Shown here in pieces: positions 43,110 to 53,164 of a DNA stretch of 64,000 bases. This DNA is from Paralithodes platypus (taxonomy: Eukaryota; Arthropoda; Malacostraca; Decapoda; Lithodidae), in the NCBI GenBank assembly GCA_032716605.1, contig CM064485.1, positions 31,462,762-31,526,761 of the forward strand, in the 5' to 3' direction. Numbering within the stretch: the stretch's first letter is position 1; each line of letters begins with the position of its first letter. The notes below the pieces were generated by a model that saw only the letters and a program-made list of their open reading frames with translations, had not been told where the DNA came from and did no database searches. Position numbers and translations under genes: made by a program.

Positions 43110-43450
43110 ACATTCGTGACATGTCTCAACACCTCTCATGAAAAATTGTTTGACTCTCAAGGCCTCTCAAGGCCTCGCAAGGGTCGTCGCAAATGTTCGG
43201 ACCGTTCAAAATTTTGGACGAGGACTCACAAGGATTTGTTGCCCTCGCAAGCATCGTCGAGCATCGCCGAGGGATTTGCGAGGTCTTCTGCGATCATCTG
43301 CGACATCGGCGAGACATCGCGGAGGGTTTCGCACAAAAAAACTTTGCAACGCTGCATGGATGCTCACCGATGCTCTCAGATGCTCTGCTCGCCGATGCTC
43401 TCAGATGTTCCGAGAACATCGACGATGCCAAAGAGGACCTTCGGCGAGGT
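43110..43450. repeat. Element H left subterminal CpG-motif array
   Basis: Dense short words built on TCGCCGA, ATCGTCGA, GCGAGG and CTCGCAAG. Overlapping open frames on the plus strand here are by-products of the repeats. The matching right array is at 45605-45875. Confidence 0.75.
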
Positions 43451-43514
43451 GGGTAATTTTTTTTTATTAGGCCTATAGTGAACCTGATGAACCCTTTTTT
43501 CTATGCACCTCTCG

Positions 43515-44040
43515 TGGGGGGTTCACCTGTTTTTTTTTCTCTTTCTCTCCTTTTCTCTCTTTTTCTGGTTTGTATCCATTCAGCCCCATTCAGCCAACTG
43601 TTTTAAGACGTTTATCCCCATCCAAGTATCGAGATCTTCCTGGCAAGCGATAGCGAACCAGCATTATATGGAGAAATCCGGCTTCGCCGGAGAAATTTTT
43701 CTATTGAAAAATATACAAATTTAGCTTGCTCTCAAAACAAAAATATATATATGTTGGCTCGCTACCGCTCACCAGGAAAATATTGAAACCTGGATGGGGG
43801 TAAACGTCTTAAAACAGTAGGCTGAACGGGGCCGAACGGATTATAGGCAAAGAGAGGGGGAGAGAAAGAGAAAATAGAACGAGGAGGGAGAGAAAGAGAA
43901 AACAGGGAGGTGGGCTCAATGTTTACGTTACGGCTTAGCCTAATTGAGCCCACCTCGCTGTTTTAGTTTTCTCTTTCTCTCCCTCTCTCTCCTCGTTTTT
44001 TTTTTTTTTTTTTCTCTCCCTCTCTCTTTGCCAATCTCCG
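43515..44040. mobile_element. M2-type MITE with an extra foldback arm, nested in H
   Basis: Same arms as other M2 copies (TGGCAAGCGATAGCGAACC, CTCGCTACCGCTCACCAGG), followed by a short palindrome around GGTGGGCTCAAT and ATTGAGCCCACC. More CT-rich sequence leads to the TTAA of the next MITE. Confidence 0.7.
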
Positions 44041-44046
44041 AATTAA

Positions 44047-45360
44047 GGGAAGATGGGTCGTTTTTCTGGTCCCCTTTCTTCCTCATGGTTAACCCCATTA
44101 GTTTTCATATTTCATGACGTTCGGCCAATTAGTTTGGTTATTTTAAGACATTTTTGGCCCCAATTCTGTTCCTCATTCATATCAATGATCTCATATCTAC
44201 CACTCATAATCCAATACATTCCTACGCAGATGACTCAACACTCCACAGTTCCTTCACATTTACCAATTCTTTCACCCAACCCGATCTTATAAATTCAAAA
44301 ATAAACACTGCAATTTCTCTGAACCAGGACCTTTCTAGAATTAATGGATGGGGACAAAAGAATCTAGTTTCCTTTAATGCACAGTAAACCAAGTACATTA
44401 AATTTTCTAACCGACAGAATCTCACTGACTCCCATATATTTTTTAATTATGTAAATATTCCCACTTCCCCTAGTATTGACATTCTCGGTGTAACATTAAC
44501 TACTAACTTGAGCTGGACACATTATGTTAGAAGCATTGCTAAGAATGCCTCTAAAAAACTGGGACTCCTGTACAGAGTTCGAGAATTCTTCACTGACGAG
44601 CAGTTGGCCGTGATATATAAAAGTCATGTGCGTTCTCAGATGGATTACTGTTCACCTCTGTGGGGTGGAGGTGGAGTGGTTGCATTGAGGCAGTTGGACA
44701 AAATTCAAAATAAAGCTATTAGATTAATCAATAACCCTGCAATCACACAGGACCTTCCTACATTATCCATACGAAGAAACGTTGCATCCCTTGCATTATT
44801 CTACAGATATTTTCACAGCAATTGTTCCGAGGAACTTGCTTCAATTGTGCCGCCTCTCCACATCTTTCCCCGTAGAACTAGGGCAGCTGAGAGCGCCCAT
44901 GAATTTACACTTTCTCCTCCACAATGCAGAACTTCTGCTTATTAGAATTCATTTATCCCCAGAGCTACTACTCTTTGGAATTCACTTCCCTCGAATTGCT
45001 TTCCACAAACTTACAATCTACAAATGTTTAAATCCAGTTGTTACAAACATTTTATGAATGGAGGATGCCTTTAGGCACATGGACCTTTTTGTTTTATCTG
45101 TGTTTTTCCTTCCTCCGTTCATTGTCTCTTAAAAAAAAAAAAAAAAAAAAAAAATCACCCCATTTCGTTGTCAATATTAAGACTTTTCGTGTCATTTAGG
45201 CATCGATTTTTTCCTGGCTAGCGATAGCGAGCCTGTACTTATTGAGGAACCGGTCTTCGGCCAGGATATTTTTCTATCGACAAATGTACAAATTGATCTT
45301 GAAGGAGGGTGTTGGGGGGTGCTTTATATGCTTGAGGTCTAGGGATGAAACTAGGGATGA
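44047..45360. mobile_element. M1 MITE nested in H, itself split by a family C LINE fragment
   Basis: TTAA at 44043-44046. The M1 interior runs to about 44148, a family C fragment follows, and the M1 interior resumes at about 45156 (ACCCCATTTCGTTGTCAAT, TAGCGATAGCGAGCC). The right end grades into further MITE sequence near 45360. Confidence 0.75.
44149..45155 (+). mobile_element. Family C LINE, 5'-truncated, with A tail
   Basis: Matches the complement of 18841-19850: LAPILFLIHINDLISTT, YADDSTLHSS (motif C intact), the thumb and KKLGLLYRVREFFTDEQLA, ending in an A run at 45131-45155. A stop replaces a Lys codon near 44385 and the frame is lost near 44945. It is the innermost layer of the nest. 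Confidence 0.9.
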
Positions 45361-45364
45361 AATA

Positions 45365-45600
45365 GAAAACAAACAAAAAACGAGGAGAGAGGGAGAGAAA
45401 GAGAAAACAAAAAAAGGCGGGGAGGGCTCAATTTTTAAGCGGTAACGCAAACATTGAGCCCACCTCGCTGTTTTTTTGTTCTTTCTCACCCTCTCTCCTC
45501 GATTTTTTTTTCTATTTCTCTCCCTCTCTCTTTGCCTATAATCCTTTCGGCCCCGTTCAGCCTACTGTTTTAAGACGTTTACCCCCACCCAGGTTTCAAT
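45365..45600. mobile_element. M2-type MITE sequence, right part, nested in H
   Basis: A second copy of the palindrome around GGGCTCAAT and ATTGAGCCCACC, CT-rich stretches, then CCTTTCGGCCCCGTTCAGCC and TTAAGACGTTTACCCCCACC, which belong to M2 arms. It borders the right subterminal array of H. Confidence 0.65.
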
Positions 45601-45926
45601 ACGCCGAACCATCGCTTGAATCGCCGAAGACGTCGCAGAACATACGGCGAGTTTTCTTTCATCCTCGCATGATTTCGCCAGATATTTTTGAAAATGTGAC
45701 ATGCCTCGCAGAGGTCATCGGCGAAACATCGCTCACTTCGCCGATAACGTCGCAGAAGGTCGGCGATTGCGTCGCCGACATCGGCGACATCTTCGCCGAG
45801 TATAATTTGTCATCTGTTTGAAACGGTCAAAATCGTGAACGTCGCACGTATTCTTGCGAATTTGACAAAACTAAGTCATCGGCGACGAAAATCGTGAGTT
45901 GTCGCACCAGTGGGAAAGGGGCATTA

Positions 45927-46960
45927 AGGGTCGCTCTACTGGTGATCTTCTTTACTAACTCTTGGTCATCCTCATTTCGGGACTTCGGTGAGACCTTTTC
46001 TATTGCACTAGACATATCAAAGGCCTTCGATAGAGTCTGGCACAACATCTTTAGTTTCTAAACTACCCTCCTTCGGTTTCTATCCCTCTATCTGTGCCTT
46101 CGTCTCTAATTTCCTTCCGGCCATTCCATAGCTGCGGTTGTGGACGGCCATCGCTCACTTCCTCATCCTATCAACTCCGGTGTTCCTCAGGGCTCTGTCC
46201 TATCTCCCTTTCTCTTTCTAATTTTCATAAATTATCTTCTCAACTGTACCTCCAGTCCCATCCATTTATACGCAGATGACTCTACCTTACAGTACTCAAT
46301 TAGTTTTCCTAAATGCCCCGGCCAGCAATTCCTCAAAAACAAAGGTAATGAAGCCATGCAACTCTTATCTTCTGATCTAACTACTATTTCCAATTGGGGC
46401 AAAGAAAAAATAATGCTTCCGAAACCAAATTTCTCCATCTTACTACCCGTCCGGTACTCCCAGAGGACTATCCCTTACACTTCAACAACAAAAATCAATC
46501 CTTCATCTTCTCTCAATATTCTCAGTGTCTCTTTTTCTTCTGCTCTCTCTTGGAAAGACTATATTACCAGTCTTGATAAGGCAGCCTCCCAGAAGCTAGG
46601 TGTGCTCAACTGCCTCAAGGGGTTCTTTACTCCTGCACAGCTTCTTGCTCTGTACAGGGGCACAGTGCATCCTTGTATTAAATATTGTTCACATGTGTAG
46701 GGAGGATCCTCTCACAGCGCACTCCTAGACAAAGTAGAAAGGAAAGCTTTTCGTATCATTAACTCCCGTCCTCTCACCAACTCTCTACAATCTCTCTCTC
46801 TCCGCCACAATGTTGCATCTCTCTCGCTATTCTATCGCTACTACAATAATCAGTGTTCCTCAGAGCTTTCCCAGTGTATACCACCTCTTCTACATAGAGT
46901 ACGTAGTACTCGTCTTGCAACACAATCCCACCCCTACTCTGTGCAACTCTCCAACTCAAG
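45927..46960 (+). pseudogene. Family B RT palm to C-terminus (continuation after H)
   Basis: It resumes with codons for GRSTGDL, then DISKAFDRVW in a broken frame, SGVPQGSVLSPFLF at about 46180, YADDSTLQYS (motif C intact), and the thumb. It stops at about 46700 (TAG where other copies have TGG), and C-terminal codons run to QLSN near 46958. Confidence 0.82.
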
Positions 46961-48035
46961 ACGCCATCTCTCTCTTCCTCAACCTATTAACGCCGGTGTT
47001 CCTCAGGGCTCTGTCCTGTCTCCAGTTCTCTTTCTAATTTTCATTAATGATCTTCTCAACTGTACCTCTAGTCCCATCCACTCATATGCAGATGACTCTC
47101 TCTTGCACTATTCAACTAGTTTTCCACAATTTCTCCAAAACTCACGTGATGAAGCCATAGCACACCTATCTTCTGATCTATCAACTATTTCTGTTAATTT
47201 TGTTACTTTTAATGCTTCAAAATAATCAATTTCTCCATCTGTCTGTCACAATCTTCCACATTACTATCCCTTAGGCTACTCTTCAACAATACACAAATCA
47301 ACCCTTCATCTTCTCTCAATATTCTTGGTGTTTCTTTTTCTTCTGACCTTTCTTGGAAATATCATATTACCACACTTGCTAAAACAGCTTCCCAGAAATT
47401 AAGTGTGCTCAACTGTCTCCATGGGATCTTTATTCCATCACAGTTTCTTGCTCTGTATGCCCATGTTTCAAGTATTGTTCGCATGTGTGGGGAGGTTCCA
47501 CCCATGCCACACTTCCCGAAAGGGTGGAGTCAAAATAATTTCCATTTCATCACTTTACTTCCTCTTACTAATGCCCCACAATCACTTTCTACATGCCACA
47601 ATGTTGCATCTCTCTCACTCTTCCCAGTGTATACCACCTCCTCCACATAGAGTACATAGTACTCATCTTGCAACACAATCCCACCCCTACTCTGTGTACC
47701 TCTCCAACTCTCAGTGTAAACCTCCTCCCATATGGAGAGTAGGGGGCACCTGCCTTTCAACACATTTCCACCCCTATTTTGTCCAACTCTCTAACCTGAG
47801 AGTAAACCGATTTTCCGAGTGTTTTTTCTACTTAACAAGTACACTCTGGAACTCTCTCCCTAAATCTGTCTTTCCCTCATCCTATGCTGTAAACTGCTTC
47901 AAGCTCCGTGTGTCCAAATATTTTGACTACCACGTACCTTGAATTTGGCTCTCTTTCACTGTTTCAACTTTGGATGGAACTGATGTTACAGGCGGCTTTG
48001 CCTTTTGTCTCCTTCATACACATAGAAAAACAAAA
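46961..48035 (+). pseudogene. Second, more diverged family B LINE copy, starting at RT motif B
   Basis: The frame passes without a stop from QLSNSR of the previous copy into INAGVPQGSVLSPVLF and YADDSLLHYS, then ends at 47226. The rest of the C-terminal domain follows in broken frames with an internal duplication of the HPYSV-like stretch (about 47690 and 47770), ending at VSKYFDYHVP near 47940 and an A-rich end near 48030. It is more diverged than any other family B copy here and probably joined to the previous one by recombination. Confidence 0.78.
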
Positions 48036-48481
48036 TAATTCCGCGTATCATACAAGCATACTGAAACTTGACAAGCCTCTCGGTCCCTCACACACCACAC
48101 ATGTTTAGTTGAGTGCAACTTTCGTAACAATATATGCTGTAAAATAGTACATGTTATACTGTAGAGACACATAGATATATGTTTTAAGTGATATAGCAAT
48201 CTTCATAGCTGTTGACAGAGTATTTCCCTAATTATTATTATGGAAGCTTCCTTACTAAAAGTTTAAGTTCCATTGCTGTTATCATATATCTGCATTAAAC
48301 AAATACGTATAATGATAGAAAATATATTTTTACATATCTACCCAAAAAATGCTTGGGTTACATGAAGATGAGTTATGGACTCAAAACTAGCCATTATTCA
48401 CATCACTGGTCTCCTGTTTGCTGATAATTATTCCATTCACTCCTCTGTAGTTGATGTAAGTTTGTAAACATGTTTACATCT
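48036..48481. other. No gene seen
   Basis: AT-rich interval without recognisable features. Confidence 0.5.
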
Positions 48482-48485
48482 TTAA

Positions 48486-48860
48486 GGGGGCCCACCTCGT
48501 TTTTTTTCTCTTTCTCTCCCTCTCTCTTTGGCTTGTTTCCATTCGTCCCCATTCAGCCTATTATTTTAAGACGTTTACCCCATCCATGTGTCAATATTTT
48601 CCTGGCGAGCGGTAGCGAGCCAGCATATATATATATATTTTTTGAAAGCAAGCTAAATTTATACATTTTTCGATAGAAAAATGTCTCCGGCGAAGCCAGA
48701 TTTCTCCATACAATGCTGGCTCGCTATCACTCGACAGGAAGAAATCGACACCTGGATGGGGATAAACGTCTTAAAACAGTTGGCTGAATGGAGCCGAATG
48801 GATACAAAGCCAGAGAAAGAGAGAAAAGGAGAAAAAGATAAAAAAAGCAGGTGACCCCCC
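48486..48860. mobile_element. M2 foldback MITE (375 bp) with TTAA target duplication
   Basis: TTAA at 48482-48485 and 48861-48864. Opposite orientation to the copy at 27.7 kb. Ends GGGGGCCCACC and GGTGACCCCCC, with long complementary arms. Confidence 0.9.
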
Positions 48861-48864
48861 TTAA

Positions 48865-49202
48865 CCGGATTAACACGAGCTGTTTTTCCAGCACCTTTGT
48901 TCTAGCAACATTTTAAGACTTTATTGCCCTAGTAATGGCAAGAAGAATTTTAGGTGACAGAAAATTATAAAAAGTATAAACTTATAGCATATAGATAGAT
49001 AGATAGATACACTTATAAAAGGTGCGAGAAATACGCTTGTGTAAATCCACCAACATATTTTTCATAAACGACGACATTGTTAATTTTCAATTAAAAACTA
49101 CATTGTATCCAAATGATGACTTACCGGTATCGAAAGTTACTGAATAAGGTCAAAGCAATCTTACCTCCATTACTGCAAATAACACCACCTTTCAATTCAG
49201 TG
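48865..49202. other. No gene seen
   Basis: AT-rich, with a short ATAGATAG run at 48990-49010. Confidence 0.5.
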
Positions 49203-49229
49203 ATAAGGCCGTGTCACACAGAAGTCGAA

Positions 49230-49585
49230 CGTTGGCCGACTGCCGCCCGAAGTCGATGACTTGCATATTTGAACCGAATTACCCGAAAGTTACTCGGAGT
49301 CGAATATAACCAGACACTGACCCGAATGAATTTCGAATATAACCCGATGGACCTGAATGAAAGTCGATGATGAGTCGATGAATCCCCGTACGTAACTCGA
49401 AGAAAACCCGATGTGGAGCGAAGAAGCCTCGATCATGCGTCGAATATAACTCGAATATGCCTCGAAGACGGGGAAATAACCAGAATTATTACCGAAGCTC
49501 AGCTGAAGCTCAGTCGATCAACAACCGAAATAGAAGAAGTTAGGTCGAACGTCAGTCGAATAGGTCGAAGATCATAGTAAGTTAA
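49230..49585. repeat. Element F left subterminal motif array
   Basis: About 350 bases packed with CGAATATAAC, ACCCGAT, GTCGAAT and TCGATGA, spaced every 10-20 bases. Related words fill 59700-60070 (F' right end) and 60340-60660 (F right end). Possible binding sites for the element's Myb-like protein or transposase (inference). Confidence 0.7.
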
Positions 49586-49612
49586 ATAATCGCTTATATT
49601 ATCTTTCGTTAA

Positions 49613-49790
49613 CCCTTTCTGTATCGGTGACGTCATATTTATTTGATTTCAGCAACATTTAGACAATTTTATGAAGCTTAGGATGGATTTATGGTAGCTA
49701 AAGGGATTAATTGATATTGTCTGAAGCATTTCAATGGGTAGACGCCCTTCCTGCACTGAATAAAATCATCTAATAGTTACAATATTTCCC
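49613..49790. mobile_element. M3 MITE, right end missing
   Basis: TTAA at 49609-49612, then CCCTTTCTGTATCGGTGACG and the usual M3 interior, fading near 49790. Confidence 0.75.
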
Positions 49791-49904
49791 AATAATTTTG
49801 TGTATACCGTGGGAAAAAAAAAAAAAAAATCCATCAAACGTAAATCTTCTCTCTCCGAAGCTCGGGAGGGGAGGGTTGAAATATTGTGTTGACTATCTTA
49901 TTTA

Positions 49905-50445
49905 TTGTTTATCTATGTGCTGGAAGGATATTATATTTTTCAATTCCATCGCATTAGAAATGATTCAAAGATTACAAAAAGTCCAAATAAGACATAGTTA
50001 TGTTAATGTATAAGGGAGTTAGGTAGATGCATTAGAGAGATAGATAGATAGAAAGAGAGTTTCAAGAGGGGAAGTGAGTGATAAACATGAACTATTATGA
50101 GACAGAGACTTAATTGGTTCTGAAAAGACAAGATAGATAGAAAGAGAGTTGCAGAAGGGGAAGTGAGCGATAAACACGAACTATTATGAGACGGACTTAA
50201 TTGGTTCTGAAAAGACAAGATAGATAGAAAGAGAGTTGCAGAAGGGGAAGTGAGCGATAAAGATAAACACGAACTATTATGAGACGGACTTAATTGGTTC
50301 TGAAAAGACAAAGGAGACATTTTTATTGACTCTTTTTCATGTTATTATTTATGTGCTAGAAGGATAATATTGTTTTCAATTCCATGGCATTAGAAATGAT
50401 TTATAGATTACAAAAAGTCCACACAAGACATAGTTATGTTAATGG
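49905..50445. repeat. Tandem array of about 85-bp units bracketed by 100-bp direct repeats
   Basis: Three units (from about 50038, 50130 and 50218) share GATAGATAGAAAGAGAGTT, GAGCGATAAACACGAACTAT and GACTTAATTGGTTCTGAAAA. The flanks 49905-50003 and 50340-50445 are diverged copies of one another (TATGTGCT...AAGACATAGTTATGTTAATG). The whole looks like one segmental duplication expanded inside. Confidence 0.85.
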
Positions 50446-50657
50446 CACACAGTCTCGACTTCCCGGACGAATCACTTCCACAAGCGATATATGAAGATGA
50501 ATTGAAGAAGGCAATCGAAAATGGCAATATAAACAATGGGATTTGCAATTAAAATGTAAAACTTGCGAAATAAACACACCAAAACAGGAACCACACAATA
50601 TATAGACAAAATAACTTATCAAAATCGCTATGTGGAAAAAAATGCATTGAAGACTTA

Positions 50658-50709
50658 TGCTGGGGTCACACATTCACGTATATGCTCCCGTATGCTCCCG
50701 TACGAAGGT
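50658..50709. other. 52-bp solo copy of a Harbinger G terminus
   Basis: It begins TGCTGGGGTCACACATTCAC and is identical to the 52 bp at 55812-55863. It has TTA on both sides (50655-50657, 50710-50712) and lies directly next to the transposase-side end of element G, in direct orientation. Confidence 0.8.
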
Positions 50710-51220
50710 TTATGCTGGGGTCACACATTCACGTATATCGCTCCCGTATGCTCCCGTCAGGCGTGATCGCCAATTTTGTGTAATGACGGGCGTAGTCCGG
50801 CCGTGTACGCCCGTATAGAGGAAGACTATTGCACTTCCCGACATACGTACCGTAACGGGGCCAGTGTTACGTCAGACGTAATGTAGTCGTATGGAGCTAC
50901 GTACATGCTTGCGACTTGCGTAAGCATGTCCCCCGTTAGTCCGCCTGGGCTGCCCGATTTGCGGGAACACAGGCCACGCCCATGGCCACGCCCCCACAAG
51001 ACCTACGTAGCTGAGGCCGTACGTCTTGTGAGTTTGTAGGCATTACGTGGACCGTGTCCGGACAATCGTAGGCACGGGGTGTGCCTACGATTGTCCGGAC
51101 ACGGTCCAAACACAAACAAAGACAGTCTTTGTCAACCACGTATGTCTTGGTTGGAATCTGGGAACTAGAAAAGGGCATGCCTGGCCACAACGTTCCCATT
51201 CCCACTCCTGACTCGGCACC

Positions 51221-52552
51221 ATGAAGAACATCACGGAATACATCCTGGAGGAGTTCAAGATGGTGAACTCCCTAATCAAACCGGAGAACAGGCATAACAC
51301 CCGGCTCATTCAATGGATCATTTCCTACATAGAAATGTTAGAACTGCTTGCAATAGCAAACCACATCCATGAAGAAGAAGAAGAGAAGAAGGAAAGGAGC
51401 AAGAGGACAGTGTGGGTGTGGCCATATCTACAACGGAGGCCTGAACATGGCCATTATGAGAAGCTGATGCAAGAGTTGGCCACAGAATGTCCAAAACTGT
51501 ACAAAAACTTCACCCGGGTAGACAAACAACTGTTTGATGAGATAGTGGAACGTGTTACACCCCTCATTCAGAGGAAACCTACATTCTGGCGGAACCCCAT
51601 TCCTCCTGGTCTGCGGGTGGCCATCACCCTACGTTTCCTCGCTACGGGTGATTCATATAAGAGCCTGCAATACAACTTTCGTGTTGCCCACAACACCATC
51701 AGCCAAATTGTTCCCGACACCTGCCAGGCCATCATTTCTGTCTACGGAGATCAGGAGATCAAGACGCCACAATCGCCTGCTGCATGGAAGGAGGTTGCCA
51801 GCGGCTATGAGGAACGATGGAATCTGCCGCATTGTGTAGGAGCCATTGATGGCAAACACATACGGATCCGAAACCCAAACTTTGGTGGCACATATTACTT
51901 CAACTACAAGAAGTTTTTTTCCATTGTCCTGATGGCAATTGTTGACTCCAACTACAAGTTCATATACGTCGACATTGGTGCCATAGGGTCAGAGTCTGAT
52001 GGTGGTGGCTTTGCACACACCAGTCTGTCTAACTTGCTTGAGAAACAGGACGCAAATCTGCCACCCGCCGAGGTCATTTCTACCGACCCCACTGGACCAC
52101 CCACGGAATACTTCTTAGTAGGTGATGATGCATTCCCTCTGCGCACCTACATGATGAAGCCCTACCCCCTACGATCCCTCACGAAGCAGGAACGAATATA
52201 CAACTACAGAATCAGCAGGGCCCGCCGGATGGTAGAGAACGCCTTTGGCATTCTTGCCAACCGCTTCCGGGTTTTCCACACTGCAATATCTCTAAAACCT
52301 GAACGTGTAGAGGTTGTTGTGTTGGCCTCATGCATTCTGCACAACATCCTACGAGGCCGATGCCCACCCCAATCAGAGGTAGATCAAGAGGACCCACACA
52401 CCCACCAACTCATACCTGCCGCCTGGAGGACTGACCCACCTGTAGGAAACAACATCCCACCCGTGACCCGCAACACTGCAACCATGCTTGCCAAGGCTGA
52501 ACGCAACTACCTCAAGACCTACTTCAATTCCCCTCAAGGATCTGTGGCTTGA
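51221..52552 (+). CDS. PIF/Harbinger DDE transposase, intact (443 aa)
   Basis: A nuclease that cuts and inserts the element at TWA targets. Acidic/lysine-rich N-terminal segment (HEEEEEKKERSKR, residues about 49-63); helix-turn-helix-like region with LATGDSYKSLQYNFRVAHNTI (about 145-166); DDE catalytic core with GAIDGKHI (D210), VGDDAFP (D302) and VENAFG (E339), as in the DDE_Tnp_4 family. Length and motif order are normal for Harbinger. The ATG at 51221 has a favourable CACCATGA context and no in-frame upstream homology. It is the only full-length, uninterrupted transposase here, so it could in principle mobilise elements G or relatives if expressed. Its partner gene lies downstream on the opposite strand. 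Confidence 0.94.
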   Translation: MKNITEYILEEFKMVNSLIKPENRHNTRLIQWIISYIEMLELLAIANHIHEEEEEKKERSKRTVWVWPYLQRRPEHGHYEKLMQELATECPKLYKNFTRVDKQLFDEIVERVTPLIQRKPTFWRNPIPPGLRVAITLRFLATGDSYKSLQYNFRVAHNTISQIVPDTCQAIISVYGDQEIKTPQSPAAWKEVASGYEERWNLPHCVGAIDGKHIRIRNPNFGGTYYFNYKKFFSIVLMAIVDSNYKFIYVDIGAIGSESDGGGFAHTSLSNLLEKQDANLPPAEVISTDPTGPPTEYFLVGDDAFPLRTYMMKPYPLRSLTKQERIYNYRISRARRMVENAFGILANRFRVFHTAISLKPERVEVVVLASCILHNILRGRCPPQSEVDQEDPHTHQLIPAAWRTDPPVGNNIPPVTRNTATMLAKAERNYLKTYFNSPQGSVA

Positions 52553-52662
52553 CAGGATGACCGGATTTAGGTGAGTTACATTTACTTTTAAATACATCGA
52601 GGCTTTGCTAGTTTGCTTTGTATTGTAATTGTATCTTTGAAAGTGCATTTTCTCTAATGTTT

Positions 52663-52711
52663 ATCTATCTATCTATCTATTGCCTGACGCCGTGATCCCC
52701 GAAGGGGTGGC
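52663..52711 (-). mobile_element. RTE-like LINE, 50-bp tail-only copy
   Basis: A TATC run followed by TTGCCTGACGCCGTGATCCC, the terminal sequence of the RTE-like copies at 5.2 and 41.4 kb. It is inserted between the two genes of element G. The surrounding 52560-53160 is AT-rich with no gene. Confidence 0.85.
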
Positions 52712-53164
52712 CAATGTTTAATGTTTATTATGTTTATTATTTATGTTCTAATGTTTATGTTCTTCCTATTTTGTTTAAATTATATGTGTACTTAAATTGT
52801 ACTATGCTTATTTAATTTTACATCTTTGACTTTCTAATTGCATTCAATTTTGCTATGTTTTCCATGTTACCTTTGTTTTGTACTTTATGTCTAACAGTTA
52901 TATTTAATGTAAGTTGTCCATCAATGATTTTCATAATTAGTATTAACCATATTATCATTATTGCGTTTAAATGAATTATTTATTTTGTATGCTCATTACT
53001 TTCATTATAGATTTTATTTGTCATCTTATTAATCAACAATTATGATAAAATATTGGAAATAGAAACACACACGTCATTACACAAATACATATATTTTTAA
53101 CAAATACACATTAACATTTATATATATATACATACAGAGGGTATGATTAATGCTTGGGGATCTC

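Larger units (their letters stand above)
43050..45923. mobile_element. Element H: Harbinger-type DNA transposon, 45-bp perfect inverted ends, TTA target duplication
   Basis: TTA at 43047-43049 and 45924-45926. The ends start TGCCCCTTTCCCACTGGTGC and are perfectly complementary for 45 bp. A 3-bp TTA/TAA duplication is diagnostic of PIF/Harbinger. The outer 400 bp on each side is packed with CATCGGCGA, CGTCGCCGA and CTCGCAAG-like motifs. The middle is filled with MITE sequence and a family C LINE fragment. No transposase is encoded, so it depends on another element. Confidence 0.92.
40316..46960 (+). mobile_element. Family B LINE, plus-strand copy split by two large insertions
   Basis: Segments in order: 40316-41356 (5' UTR and endonuclease), 42286-43049 (linker and RT start), 45927-46960 (RT palm to C-terminus). 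Between them lie an RTE-like LINE (41357-42285, minus strand) and Harbinger-type element H (43050-45923). The reading continues across both junctions once the target duplications are considered (AATGCTAAAC and TTA). At 46960 it passes into a second, more diverged family B copy. Confidence 0.9.

Noticed and set aside
43116..43478. Overlapping plus-strand ORFs in the left end of element H
   Set aside because: Three frames are open at once because of the CpG-rich short repeats. There is no preferred frame or domain.
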